DNA of 64,000 nucleotides from Pseudoselenomonas ruminantium (GTDB lineage: Bacteria; Bacillota; Negativicutes; Selenomonadales; Selenomonadaceae): assembly GCF_900104055.1 (NCBI RefSeq), contig NZ_FNJQ01000012.1, forward strand, positions 1-64,000, read 5' to 3'. This document shows positions 43,936 through 52,988 of this stretch, in pieces. The notes under the pieces are model-generated. The model was not told the origin of the DNA, did not search any database, and worked only from the letters and a program-made list of their open reading frames with translations. The number at the start of each line of letters is the position of its first letter. The stretch's first letter is position 1. Position numbers and translations under genes: made by a program.

Positions 43936-46900
43936 ATGCCATATATATCTGCCTGTGTGATTGTCCGCAATGAAGAAAAAAATCTGCCTCGCTGGTTGGC
44001 TTGTATGTCAGAATTGGCAGATGAGATGGTGGTAGTGGATACCGGTTCTACGGACAATACCATGGAAATTGCAGAGCAGGCTGGAGCAAGGTTGTTTTCC
44101 TTTCCATGGATCAATGACTTTGCCGCTGCCAAAAATTATGCCCTGGAGCAGGCTAAGGGGGATTGGATAATTTTTTTGGATGCCGATGAATATATAAAGC
44201 CTCAGGATCATGCCTGTGTCAGAGAACTTATCAGACAGAACGATCAGAGAAAAGACATCCTTGGCTTTGTAAATCCATTGATCAATGTGGATCAGGATAA
44301 GGACAATGCCTATATCAGCACCATATATCAGATCCGGGTATTCAGGAATCTGTCGGATTTGCGTTATGTGGGGGCTATTCATGAAATCCTGCAGTATCGT
44401 GGTCAGGCTGAGAAGAATATGCCATTGATTGAATATTATGCTATTTATCATACGGGCTATTCTGCCCGGCTGATGCCGGATAAATATCAACGAAATCTGC
44501 AGATGCTGGAACTATCTGTGAAAAAATATGGCTGGCGTCTTCTTGATGATTTTTATTTTGCAGATTGTTATTATGGGTTGCAACAATATGAGCGGGCTAT
44601 AAAGCATGCCAAATCCTATCTTACTGCCAAGGAACGAGTACTGGGGGAGGAAAGCCGTCCCTATGGCATATTATTGCAATCGATGATTTTTTTGTCCTAT
44701 CCTTTGTCCGAAATATTAGCTTGGGGACAAAAGGCTCTGGAAGAATTTCCCTATGGGGCAGAGTTCAAGATATTGGAAGGGTATGCACGGGAAGCCACTG
44801 GTGACGAACAGGGAGCTCTTCGTTGCTTTGACGAAGCTGATAGGCTATACAGTGAGGCAGGAAAAAATGGCGCTGGAAAGATGCTCTCCGATGAGGCCGG
44901 CGGCGTCATGTCTGCCATGCATGCCAGACGTGAAGCGCTGCAGAAGCGTATGCAGCAACGAAAGCAGGAACGAAAGCAGGAACGGCAAACAGGGGGAGTG
45001 AAAGATATGGTCTATACATCTGCCTGTGTGATTGTTCGTAACGAAGAAAAAAATCTGCCCCGCTGGCTGGCCTGTATGTCGGAGCTGGCGGATGAGATGG
45101 TGGTGGTGGATACCGGCTCGACGGATAACACGGTGGAACTTGCAAAGCAGGCTGGGGCAAGATTGTTTTCATTTCCATGGATTAATGATTTTGCGGCGGC
45201 TAAAAACTACGCGCTGGAGCAGGCACGGGGGCAGTGGATATTTTTCTTGGATGCCGATGAATATTGGACGGAAAAGGATTTTGCTATTATCCATAAAAAT
45301 TTGCGTCAATATGATCAGCAAAAAAATGTGATCGGTTTTGTCTGCCGACTGGTAAATATTGATGTGGACAACGATAATCGGATCCTCAATGAAAACATGC
45401 ATATCCGTATTTTCCGCAATCTTTCTCAATTGCGTTATACCGGGGCTATTCATGAACAGCTGGTCTATTCGGGGACGGGCCAAAAGGAAATGAAACTTTT
45501 GCCCAAGGCGGTGATTTATCATACGGGTTATTCAGCTAGTACGGATCTTTACAAGGCAAAACGCAACCTGCAGATTTTGCTGGAATTGCAAGAGAATGGC
45601 AAGGGACAGGAAAGTGACATTTGCTATATAACGGATTGTTATTACAGTCTAAAGGATTATGCCAAGGCGGCGGAAGCGGCCCAGGAAGCCATTCGGCGCC
45701 AGGTAGTCCTGCCAGGCAGGGAAACGAGAATGTACTGTACTCTTATCCAGTCGTTGCATTTATTGGGACATAAATGGCAGGAAATTCTGCCTTGGGTGGA
45801 ACAGGGGGAAAGAGACTTTCCACATGTTCCGGATTTTCGTGCCTTGCTGGGATTTGCGGCTTGGCATGATGGTGCGAAAACAGAAGCAAGGCAATTTTTC
45901 CAACAAAGCAAGGCATTATATCAGGAGTTTTTGGCGCATCGTCAGGATGTGACGGCTGCTTTTGCTGATGAGATGCAGGGATTTTTGCCGAAGATGGAGG
46001 CTTATCTGGCAGAGGATAATAATTCTGGCGCAATAAAAATATCGGCGGCGGTGATTGTCAAGAATGAGGAGGAGAATCTGCCACAGTGGCTGTCCTGCAT
46101 GCAGGCTTTAGCAGGGGAAATCATTGTGGTGGATACTGGTTCTACGGATAATACCGTAGCAATAGCCCGTCAGGCTGGAGCCAGAGTGGTGCACTTCGAG
46201 TGGGTGGATGATTTTGCTGCAGCCAAGAACTTTGCTATTAATCAGACTAATGGTGATTGGGTGCTGCTGTTGGATGCGGATGAATACATACCAAAGGAAG
46301 ATTATGGTGGGCTGCAGGCTGCTATTGCCCGTGTCCACGCTGACAGCAATGTTATTGGTCTGGCCAGTGAATGGATTAACGTGGATAAGACGAAGAACAA
46401 TGCCTATATTAACAAGGGCTATCAAATCCGGGTGTTTCGCAAAATGCCGGAACTGCGTTATGTCCATATGATTCATGAGCGGCTTCAATACAATGGGAAC
46501 GAGAAAAAAAGCATGCCTGTTACGAATGATTTCAGGATCTATCATACTGGTTATTCAACGGGACAAATGGCTGCAAAGTATAAGCGCAATCTGCGCTTAT
46601 TACAGCTGTCTGCGGAAAAATATGGCAAGCGGCCGGAAGATGAGGCATATATGGCGGATTGTTACTTCGGTATGCAGGAGTATGAGCAGGCTATGGCCCA
46701 TGCACAGGCATATTTGGAGTCGACGGGGCGTACGGATGGTGCTGAAAATCGTCCTTATGGTGTTTGGATACAGTCTTTGATTTTCTTGCAACGTCCTTTG
46801 GAAGAAATTGCAGCGGTTGTAAATAAGGCACTAACGGAATTTCCTTATTCGGCTGAATTCAAGATTATGGAAGGGGGAACTCGAGAGGATAAGGGGGATT

Positions 46901-47550
46901 TTTCAGGAGCAGAAATTTGCTACCGTGAGGCGGCCAGGCTCTATGCTTATGCAAAGCAACATGATATATGGCGGCAGAATTTACTGTCAGATGAGGCTGG
47001 TACGGCCATGCCCGAGGTTTATGCCCGGCTTTGCCGCCTGCTTATGTGGCAGGGAAATGGAGAAGAGGCTTGGGAATATTTGCAGAAATCATTAGCTATG
47101 GATAAATATATTCCGCTGGCTTGTCGCTTGTTAGGCAGATTTTTAGCGGAGCGTGATGATGTAGATTGGATTGAAGTCTTTAACCAACTTTATGATAAGC
47201 AGCGGGATGCAGCCTTTATTTTGGAACATCTTCCGCATACAGGGCGTGATAAGGTGCGGTTGTATTATCAGCGTCAATTGGGGATGTCAGAGCAATCTGC
47301 TTATATTATGGCGGGAAGGCTGGAGGCAGCAGGAGCCGCACTGGCAGAAGATACAGCTGCGTTGCTGCAATTGGGCATTCGTGGTTTTGCACATGATGTG
47401 GGGACGATGGATAAAATAGGCGTGCTGCTATCGCAAAATTATCGAATGGTGGCTACAGGCCAGGCAAAAACAGCGGCCGAACGGAGCCTGGCCCGTAAAA
47501 CCGCACGGATACAGGGTTGGCTGGCTAAGCAGGATGGTTTGGCAGAATAG
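43936..47550 (+). CDS. triple GT2 glycosyltransferase fusion
   Basis: A 1204-residue protein with three GT2 domains, each with VDTGSTDNT and LDADEY-type motifs, starting near residues 3, 360 and 701 and each followed by helical TPR-like repeats. Domains 1 and 2 are nearly identical over the first 90 residues, also at the DNA level, pointing to a fairly recent internal duplication; domain 3 is more diverged. An in-frame ATG at 45007 (residue 358), preceded by GGGGGAGTG, looks like a former gene start. The ATG at 43936 follows AAGAGGTG. First gene of an operon running to 56471; probable flagellin glycosyltransferase. Confidence 0.85.
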   Translation: MPYISACVIVRNEEKNLPRWLACMSELADEMVVVDTGSTDNTMEIAEQAGARLFSFPWINDFAAAKNYALEQAKGDWIIFLDADEYIKPQDHACVRELIRQNDQRKDILGFVNPLINVDQDKDNAYISTIYQIRVFRNLSDLRYVGAIHEILQYRGQAEKNMPLIEYYAIYHTGYSARLMPDKYQRNLQMLELSVKKYGWRLLDDFYFADCYYGLQQYERAIKHAKSYLTAKERVLGEESRPYGILLQSMIFLSYPLSEILAWGQKALEEFPYGAEFKILEGYAREATGDEQGALRCFDEADRLYSEAGKNGAGKMLSDEAGGVMSAMHARREALQKRMQQRKQERKQERQTGGVKDMVYTSACVIVRNEEKNLPRWLACMSELADEMVVVDTGSTDNTVELAKQAGARLFSFPWINDFAAAKNYALEQARGQWIFFLDADEYWTEKDFAIIHKNLRQYDQQKNVIGFVCRLVNIDVDNDNRILNENMHIRIFRNLSQLRYTGAIHEQLVYSGTGQKEMKLLPKAVIYHTGYSASTDLYKAKRNLQILLELQENGKGQESDICYITDCYYSLKDYAKAAEAAQEAIRRQVVLPGRETRMYCTLIQSLHLLGHKWQEILPWVEQGERDFPHVPDFRALLGFAAWHDGAKTEARQFFQQSKALYQEFLAHRQDVTAAFADEMQGFLPKMEAYLAEDNNSGAIKISAAVIVKNEEENLPQWLSCMQALAGEIIVVDTGSTDNTVAIARQAGARVVHFEWVDDFAAAKNFAINQTNGDWVLLLDADEYIPKEDYGGLQAAIARVHADSNVIGLASEWINVDKTKNNAYINKGYQIRVFRKMPELRYVHMIHERLQYNGNEKKSMPVTNDFRIYHTGYSTGQMAAKYKRNLRLLQLSAEKYGKRPEDEAYMADCYFGMQEYEQAMAHAQAYLESTGRTDGAENRPYGVWIQSLIFLQRPLEEIAAVVNKALTEFPYSAEFKIMEGGTREDKGDFSGAEICYREAARLYAYAKQHDIWRQNLLSDEAGTAMPEVYARLCRLLMWQGNGEEAWEYLQKSLAMDKYIPLACRLLGRFLAERDDVDWIEVFNQLYDKQRDAAFILEHLPHTGRDKVRLYYQRQLGMSEQSAYIMAGRLEAAGAALAEDTAALLQLGIRGFAHDVGTMDKIGVLLSQNYRMVATGQAKTAAERSLARKTARIQGWLAKQDGLAE

Positions 47551-47558
47551 GGAATACG

Positions 47559-49247
47559 ATGAATATTTACGACAATATATATGATAGCCTGGGAAAGCGG
47601 GATTATGCTGCTGCTTTGGTATATATACGTGCCTTGGAAAAATACGATATGAAAGAAGCGGCCCGGCTTTGCGTGAGTATGTACATTGAGCAGGGAGACA
47701 GTCAGTCGGCTATGGCAGCTTGGCAGAAGCTGAATAAGATTTTGCCGGGAGATTTTTATACGAGTTTTTTGCATGCGCGTATTTTGTTCATGGAAAGGCG
47801 TTATGTCAGTGCATATAGAGAATTGTTGGTAATTGACGTCCCGTTGAATAAGCGAAAAGGGTATGGGGAAAAAATAGCGAATCTTTTGGGGCAGTGCTGC
47901 CGCATTTTAGGGAGAACACAGGAGGCGGCAGCGGCATATAAAGAGGCTGCCGTATGGGCTGATACGCCTGAGCTGCAGGCTATGGAGTATAGCAATTATC
48001 TATTTAACCTCCATTACAGTGGCCGGCATAGCGCTGAATTCTTAAGGCAGCAGGCAGCGAAATTTGGTAAGTTCCTGGAAAAAAGCAAGCCATTCCATCA
48101 CCATAGAGGGCGGGAAAAACATTTCTTGCGTGTAGGGTATATTTCAGCGGATTTCCGCCGGCATGTATGTCTTTGTTTTTTTTACGATTTATTGACATCT
48201 TATGATAGAAAAAAGTTTGCGGTATATGTCTATATGTTAGGACCGGAAGATACCATCAGTGAAAAATTGCGCAAGCAGGTGACAGGCTGGCGTAATCTGC
48301 GAGGTCTGTCACCGCAGGAAAGCGCCAAGGCTATTTATGAAGATGAAATCGATATTCTGGTGGATCTGGCAGGACACACCAAGGGAAATGGGCTGCCCAT
48401 ACTGGTCTATAAACCAGCACCAATACAGGTTTCGGGGATTGGTTATTTTGCTTCCACAGGTCTAAGTTCGGTAGATTATTTTTTAGGTGATGTGTATCTG
48501 GATGGAGAAGACGGACAGACAGGGCAGCGGGAATTTACGGAAGAATTAGTTGTTTTGCCACATAGTCATTTTTGTTATCGCCCTTTGCAGGCAGTGCCAT
48601 TACCTGTTGATACTGCTTTTAGCCGCAAGGGCTATGTAACCTTTGGCAGCTTCAATAACTTTGCCAAGGTGACTGATGAAGTATTGATGGTATGGGGAAA
48701 GATATTGAATCGGCTGCCGACTGCTCATTTATTGTTGAAAGCGGCTGTATTTGACAGTGAAGAGGCAGCAATTTACATAAGGCAGCGTATGGAAAAAGCC
48801 GGTTTGCCCATGGCGCGAGTGGAGTGCAGAGGCATAAGTGAGGTTTATTTGCCTGAGTATGGTGATATAGATATTGCACTGGATACCTTTCCTTATCCTG
48901 GCGGCGGGACCAGTTGTGATGCTCTTTATATGGGCAGACCCCTGATAACGTTGGCTGGCAAACGTCATGGCGAACGGTTTGGCTATAGCCTGCTAATGAA
49001 TCTTGACTTGGGGGAATTGGTGGCTTTTTCGATAGAGGAATATATCGAGAGGGCAGTAATGCTGGCAGAAAATCCGGAACTGCTGACAGGGTTGCAGACA
49101 AATTTGCGGCATATCATGGAAAACTCGCCGCTGATGGATCGGCAGGGGTATGTGCGGATGGTGGAAAGTGTTTATGCTGATATGTGGGAAAAATACGAAA
49201 AGGGTTGCAGAAATTATGGAGGAGAAAATCATGGGAAAAGCGAGTAA
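47559..49247 (+). CDS. GT41 (OGT/SPINDLY-like) protein O-glycosyltransferase
   Basis: A 562-residue protein with an N-terminal TPR-like region (about 1-180) and a C-terminal GT41 catalytic region (about 185-550). The latter has RVGYISADFRRH, VDLAGHTKGN, ISGIGYFAST-like SGIGYFASTGLSSVDY, GSFNNFAKV and the UDP-sugar-binding DIALDTFPYPGGGTS. Enzymes of this type transfer GlcNAc or related sugars to Ser/Thr of proteins. The first SADFR motif is followed by HVCLCFF instead of the usual HPVG, a possible alteration at a catalytic histidine region. Context suggests flagellin as acceptor. Confidence 0.88.
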   Translation: MNIYDNIYDSLGKRDYAAALVYIRALEKYDMKEAARLCVSMYIEQGDSQSAMAAWQKLNKILPGDFYTSFLHARILFMERRYVSAYRELLVIDVPLNKRKGYGEKIANLLGQCCRILGRTQEAAAAYKEAAVWADTPELQAMEYSNYLFNLHYSGRHSAEFLRQQAAKFGKFLEKSKPFHHHRGREKHFLRVGYISADFRRHVCLCFFYDLLTSYDRKKFAVYVYMLGPEDTISEKLRKQVTGWRNLRGLSPQESAKAIYEDEIDILVDLAGHTKGNGLPILVYKPAPIQVSGIGYFASTGLSSVDYFLGDVYLDGEDGQTGQREFTEELVVLPHSHFCYRPLQAVPLPVDTAFSRKGYVTFGSFNNFAKVTDEVLMVWGKILNRLPTAHLLLKAAVFDSEEAAIYIRQRMEKAGLPMARVECRGISEVYLPEYGDIDIALDTFPYPGGGTSCDALYMGRPLITLAGKRHGERFGYSLLMNLDLGELVAFSIEEYIERAVMLAENPELLTGLQTNLRHIMENSPLMDRQGYVRMVESVYADMWEKYEKGCRNYGGENHGKSE

Positions 49248-50202
49248 ACGTGTAAAACGTAATATGCACAAAAAAAATAATGAAGCCCAAATGAAACAAT
49301 GTCAGACGCAGGAAAGGGAGCTGGAACAAGCCTTTGATCAGGAAAAATATGCTGATGTATTGAATATATTGGCTGAGCTGATAACAGCAAATGATGTAAA
49401 ACCGGATTTCCTTTACAAAGGAGCTTACAGCTATTTCATGCTGGGTGATTATGAGCGGGCGGCGCAATGGGTGAATAATACCCTGAATTTCGATCCGCAA
49501 AATGTGGAAGCGCGTATTCTCCTGGCAAGATTGTGTTTTATCCAGAATCGTCAGGAAGATGGACTGTCAATATACGATTTTTTGGCAGCGAATTATCAGA
49601 ACTCTATGACAAAGGAACAAAAAGAGCAGATAACCGATAGTTCCGCATATTATGTGCGCAGGGAAGGGGATAAATTGCGGCAGAAGTATCCGCACTTGGC
49701 CGAGTTCCTGCAGTTGAAGGAGAATGCAGCAGAAAAAACTGAACCGGCACGTACTGCTGATACAGGCAGCAGTGCATTGTCAGCTTTGCAACGTCTTAAG
49801 GCTAAACTGGAGGAAGTACAGGCGAAAAATAATAAGCAGGCAGAGTCTGAGACCCATGTTGATGGAATACCTAAGCAGGAAGAAACGGTTACAGATAAAT
49901 TGGCAGATGTTTCCATTGAACAGCAGATCGTGAATATTCAAAACCGTACATGCTCTTTACGGGAGAAGGTACAGATCCTCAATAAATTTGCTGCGGCTGC
50001 GTATATGGCCGCAGATTATGCAGGAGCAATGTCGTATCTGCAGGCAGCACTGCAGTTGGACGATGGTGACAGCCAGACCATTCGCAATATGGCGATGGCA
50101 CAGGCTGCTTTTGGGGAGGCAGATAAGGCGCAGGCTATAGCGGCTAAACTGCCGGAGGTGGATTTTGTCCTTTTATATCTGCTGAAAGAACAGGGAAGAT
50201 AA
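49231..50202 (+). CDS. TPR-repeat protein of the glycosylation operon
   Basis: A 323-residue soluble protein without a catalytic domain. The N terminus is very basic (KASKRVKRNMHKK). TPR-like helices follow at about 30-120 and 245-320, separated by a low-complexity Glu/Gln/Lys linker. The start at 49231 has GGAGGAG 6 bases before it and overlaps the previous gene by 17 bases; its stop overlaps the next start by one base. Probably a scaffold or acceptor-recruiting partner for the adjacent OGT-like enzymes (inference). Confidence 0.75.
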   Translation: MGKASKRVKRNMHKKNNEAQMKQCQTQERELEQAFDQEKYADVLNILAELITANDVKPDFLYKGAYSYFMLGDYERAAQWVNNTLNFDPQNVEARILLARLCFIQNRQEDGLSIYDFLAANYQNSMTKEQKEQITDSSAYYVRREGDKLRQKYPHLAEFLQLKENAAEKTEPARTADTGSSALSALQRLKAKLEEVQAKNNKQAESETHVDGIPKQEETVTDKLADVSIEQQIVNIQNRTCSLREKVQILNKFAAAAYMAADYAGAMSYLQAALQLDDGDSQTIRNMAMAQAAFGEADKAQAIAAKLPEVDFVLLYLLKEQGR

Positions 50203-52961
50203 TGAGGAAGAGGTTATATGCTCGCAACGAATCGTCATGGGCGCAGGAATGCTTCCAATCCTATAGATGCAGTCGCAATCCGGCCGTGCAGGAAATAGCG
50301 CCGGCTATTCTGCTGCCACCGGATTATTGGCAGGAAAAGACGGGGGAATTCAGTGGCGGTGTTTGTGATGCGCAGTTTAATTTTATTGCAGGACTGCAAA
50401 GATGCAAGCCTCCTGGTGCTGGCTGGTATGGAGTAGGAAAGGCTTACAAAGTATCATGTGAAAATCTCGTATATGAAGACAAGGAAGTTATTTTTGGCGG
50501 CATATTGATTCATCATTTTGGACATTTTATTTTGGAATGTCTGGGACGTATGTGGTACATACTGGAAAATAGGGAGCTTACTCAGCCGATAGTTTTTCTA
50601 ACGGTGGGAGAAATCTGTTCCTGGTATGATGATTTTTTTGCCTTGTTGGATATACCCAGAGAGAGAATTTTGCTGATTGAAAAACCAGTGCAGTTTAGCC
50701 GGGTAATTGTGCCGGAAGAAGCGGTACATAGCTGGTATTATTACACGGATAAGCATTTAGTACCATATAAATATCTGCAGGCAAGTGCAGCGGAAGTCTA
50801 TAAGGGAGATACACCAGCTAAAATTTTTTTGGTGCGAGGCAGAGAGGCAGAAACAGCTACAGATTGCATAAATGAAGAGTATTTCGTTGCTTTTTTTCAG
50901 GAAAAGGGATATGTGCCCGTGACATTGGAAAAACTGCCTTTGGCGCAACAGATATATACGGTATCTCATGCAGAAGAAATCGTGGCCATCATGGGTTCAC
51001 TTACTCATTGGGCCTTGTTTTGCAAACCAGGTACGAAATTTTTCATGCTGACGAGAACCAGCAGTGATACGCTGCTAGCGCAGTGTTTGGTAAATGAGGC
51101 ATCCGCCGTAGACTGGTATATTGTGGATGTTTCCATGAATTTCCTGCATGTTTCCCGTTCCTATGGCGTTTGCTTGTTGGGACCTACTGTTTATTGGCAA
51201 AAATTTGTGGCCGAGCGCTATAGGGAAAAAGCTCCGCCTATGAATGGACAGGCTTATCATGATTATCTTTTAGCCTGGAGTGATTACTATCTGTTGCCGA
51301 TGAATGAGTCCTTTCGCAAAAGTCAGGATTTTGCTGCTGTATTGCGGGCAATGAACAGGGAACTGCATCTTAATGATATGGCGCTAAGACCACAAGGGCA
51401 TAGGGATAACTTTATTTCTATTTACAGCTATGCTTTGGAGTTATATCGGCAAAATAAGTTATTGCAGGCATGGGATGAAATCAATAATTATGAAAGCCAA
51501 AGTGGCAAACGTCCTTTGCTGGGGATGCTGTTAAAGAGCTATATTCTGCGTGCACAGAAGAAATACGTTTCTGAGGTTGAGTGCTTAGAAAAACTGTTGC
51601 AGGAATACGCGGACAGTGATGATGACGAACGACTGGCTGACGCCTATAGCCTGTTGGGAGCAGGACTGCGCATGTTAGGGAACACCAGGTCAGCTATAGA
51701 GGCTTTCTTGCATTCGGCCGAGCGGGAACCTGATGTGCAGAAAAAGCTGACAGAGCTAAGCAATGCGATTTTTACAGCAAATACACTGTATGATGTCCAG
51801 CCACAGGAAATGAAAAAGATGTATAGTTTGTATCGACAGGAATTGCTGGCATTGTCAATCAAAAGTTACCCTGAACCTGAATGGAAGCATGAGAAAATAC
51901 GGGTAGGATATTTATCTGCTGACTGGCGGGATCATCCTGTGGGGCATTTGACACATCCTTTGCTGTTTGCCTGCGATGAGAAAAATTTTGTCATTTTTGT
52001 ATATCAGCTTAATGCCAATAGTGACAGTGTAACCGAAAAACTACGGGCAAGCAGGACTGTCTGGAGGGAAATGGCAGGAAAAAGTCATGCAGAAATTGCT
52101 GCTCAGATTCGTGCAGATGAAATCGATGTTTTGGTAGATTTAGGAGGGCATACGGCTAATAATGCTCTGCCAGTGTTGGCTTATAAACCGGCCAAAAAAC
52201 AAATATCCGGGATAGGGTATTTTAATAGTACAGGAATGGAAGAATGCGATGGTTTTTTGACGGATAGATATTGTTCTCCGACTGAGTTTTCGCCATATTT
52301 TACTGAAAAAATGTTACAGATGCCGCATTGTCATTTTTGCTATCAACCTTTGATAAATATGCCAGAAATAAGTGCGCCGCCATGTCTGAAAAATGGATAT
52401 ATTACGTTTGGTTCATTTAATAATTTTGCCAAGGTGAACGACAAAGTGCTGGCCGTATGGCAGCAAATAATGGAGCTTGTTCCCAATGCTCGCTTATTAT
52501 TAAAACACGGTTTGCTAGGCTGTGCAGAAGGGCGCGCTTTTACACAGCAACGCTTGTCCCGCATGGGCATACCCTTGGCACGTGTCGAAATGAGAGGATT
52601 TTCTGATGATTATTTATCGCAATATGGCGATATAGATATTGCACTGGATACATTTCCCTACACTGGGGGGGTTACCACTTGTGAAGCACTCTATATGGGG
52701 GTGCCTGTCATGGCATTAAAAGGGAACCGTCATGGAGCAAATTTTGGTTATAGTTTTTTGGCTAATATTGGTTTGTCGGAATTGGCTGCTGCAACAGAGA
52801 AAGAATATGTAGAGCTGGCGGTAAACCTTAGCTATGATATGCAGCTCCTGCATGATTTGCGTAAAACTTTACGTCATCAGATGGAAGGATCAGCACTGAT
52901 GAATGCTGGTGATTATATGCGAAATTTGGAGGCAATTTACAGACATATCTTACAGGATTGA
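50202..52961 (+). CDS. GT61-like / TPR / GT41 fusion glycosyltransferase
   Basis: A 919-residue two-enzyme fusion. The N-terminal part (about 1-360) resembles GT61/DUF563 glycosyltransferases (HHFGHFILECLGRMW, then VRGREAETA and the late AIMGSLTHWALF). TPR-like helices lie at about 390-540. The C-terminal part (about 565-915) is a GT41 OGT-like domain with the intact RVGYLSADWRDHPVGH, VDLGGHTANN, GSFNNFAKVND and DIALDTFPYTGGVTT. The second half is clearly related to the gene at 47559 but keeps the HPVGH histidine motif. It could add two sugars in sequence to a protein acceptor. Confidence 0.85.
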   Translation: MRKRLYARNESSWAQECFQSYRCSRNPAVQEIAPAILLPPDYWQEKTGEFSGGVCDAQFNFIAGLQRCKPPGAGWYGVGKAYKVSCENLVYEDKEVIFGGILIHHFGHFILECLGRMWYILENRELTQPIVFLTVGEICSWYDDFFALLDIPRERILLIEKPVQFSRVIVPEEAVHSWYYYTDKHLVPYKYLQASAAEVYKGDTPAKIFLVRGREAETATDCINEEYFVAFFQEKGYVPVTLEKLPLAQQIYTVSHAEEIVAIMGSLTHWALFCKPGTKFFMLTRTSSDTLLAQCLVNEASAVDWYIVDVSMNFLHVSRSYGVCLLGPTVYWQKFVAERYREKAPPMNGQAYHDYLLAWSDYYLLPMNESFRKSQDFAAVLRAMNRELHLNDMALRPQGHRDNFISIYSYALELYRQNKLLQAWDEINNYESQSGKRPLLGMLLKSYILRAQKKYVSEVECLEKLLQEYADSDDDERLADAYSLLGAGLRMLGNTRSAIEAFLHSAEREPDVQKKLTELSNAIFTANTLYDVQPQEMKKMYSLYRQELLALSIKSYPEPEWKHEKIRVGYLSADWRDHPVGHLTHPLLFACDEKNFVIFVYQLNANSDSVTEKLRASRTVWREMAGKSHAEIAAQIRADEIDVLVDLGGHTANNALPVLAYKPAKKQISGIGYFNSTGMEECDGFLTDRYCSPTEFSPYFTEKMLQMPHCHFCYQPLINMPEISAPPCLKNGYITFGSFNNFAKVNDKVLAVWQQIMELVPNARLLLKHGLLGCAEGRAFTQQRLSRMGIPLARVEMRGFSDDYLSQYGDIDIALDTFPYTGGVTTCEALYMGVPVMALKGNRHGANFGYSFLANIGLSELAAATEKEYVELAVNLSYDMQLLHDLRKTLRHQMEGSALMNAGDYMRNLEAIYRHILQD

Positions 52962-52988
52962 AACTATTAGTTGGTGGGAGGGATTGGT

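Noticed and set aside
43936-47550. frameshifted or mis-joined genes
   Set aside because: The frame is open throughout and each GT2 domain is complete, so a genuine fusion is more likely than an assembly error, although a collapsed or expanded repeat cannot be excluded without reads.
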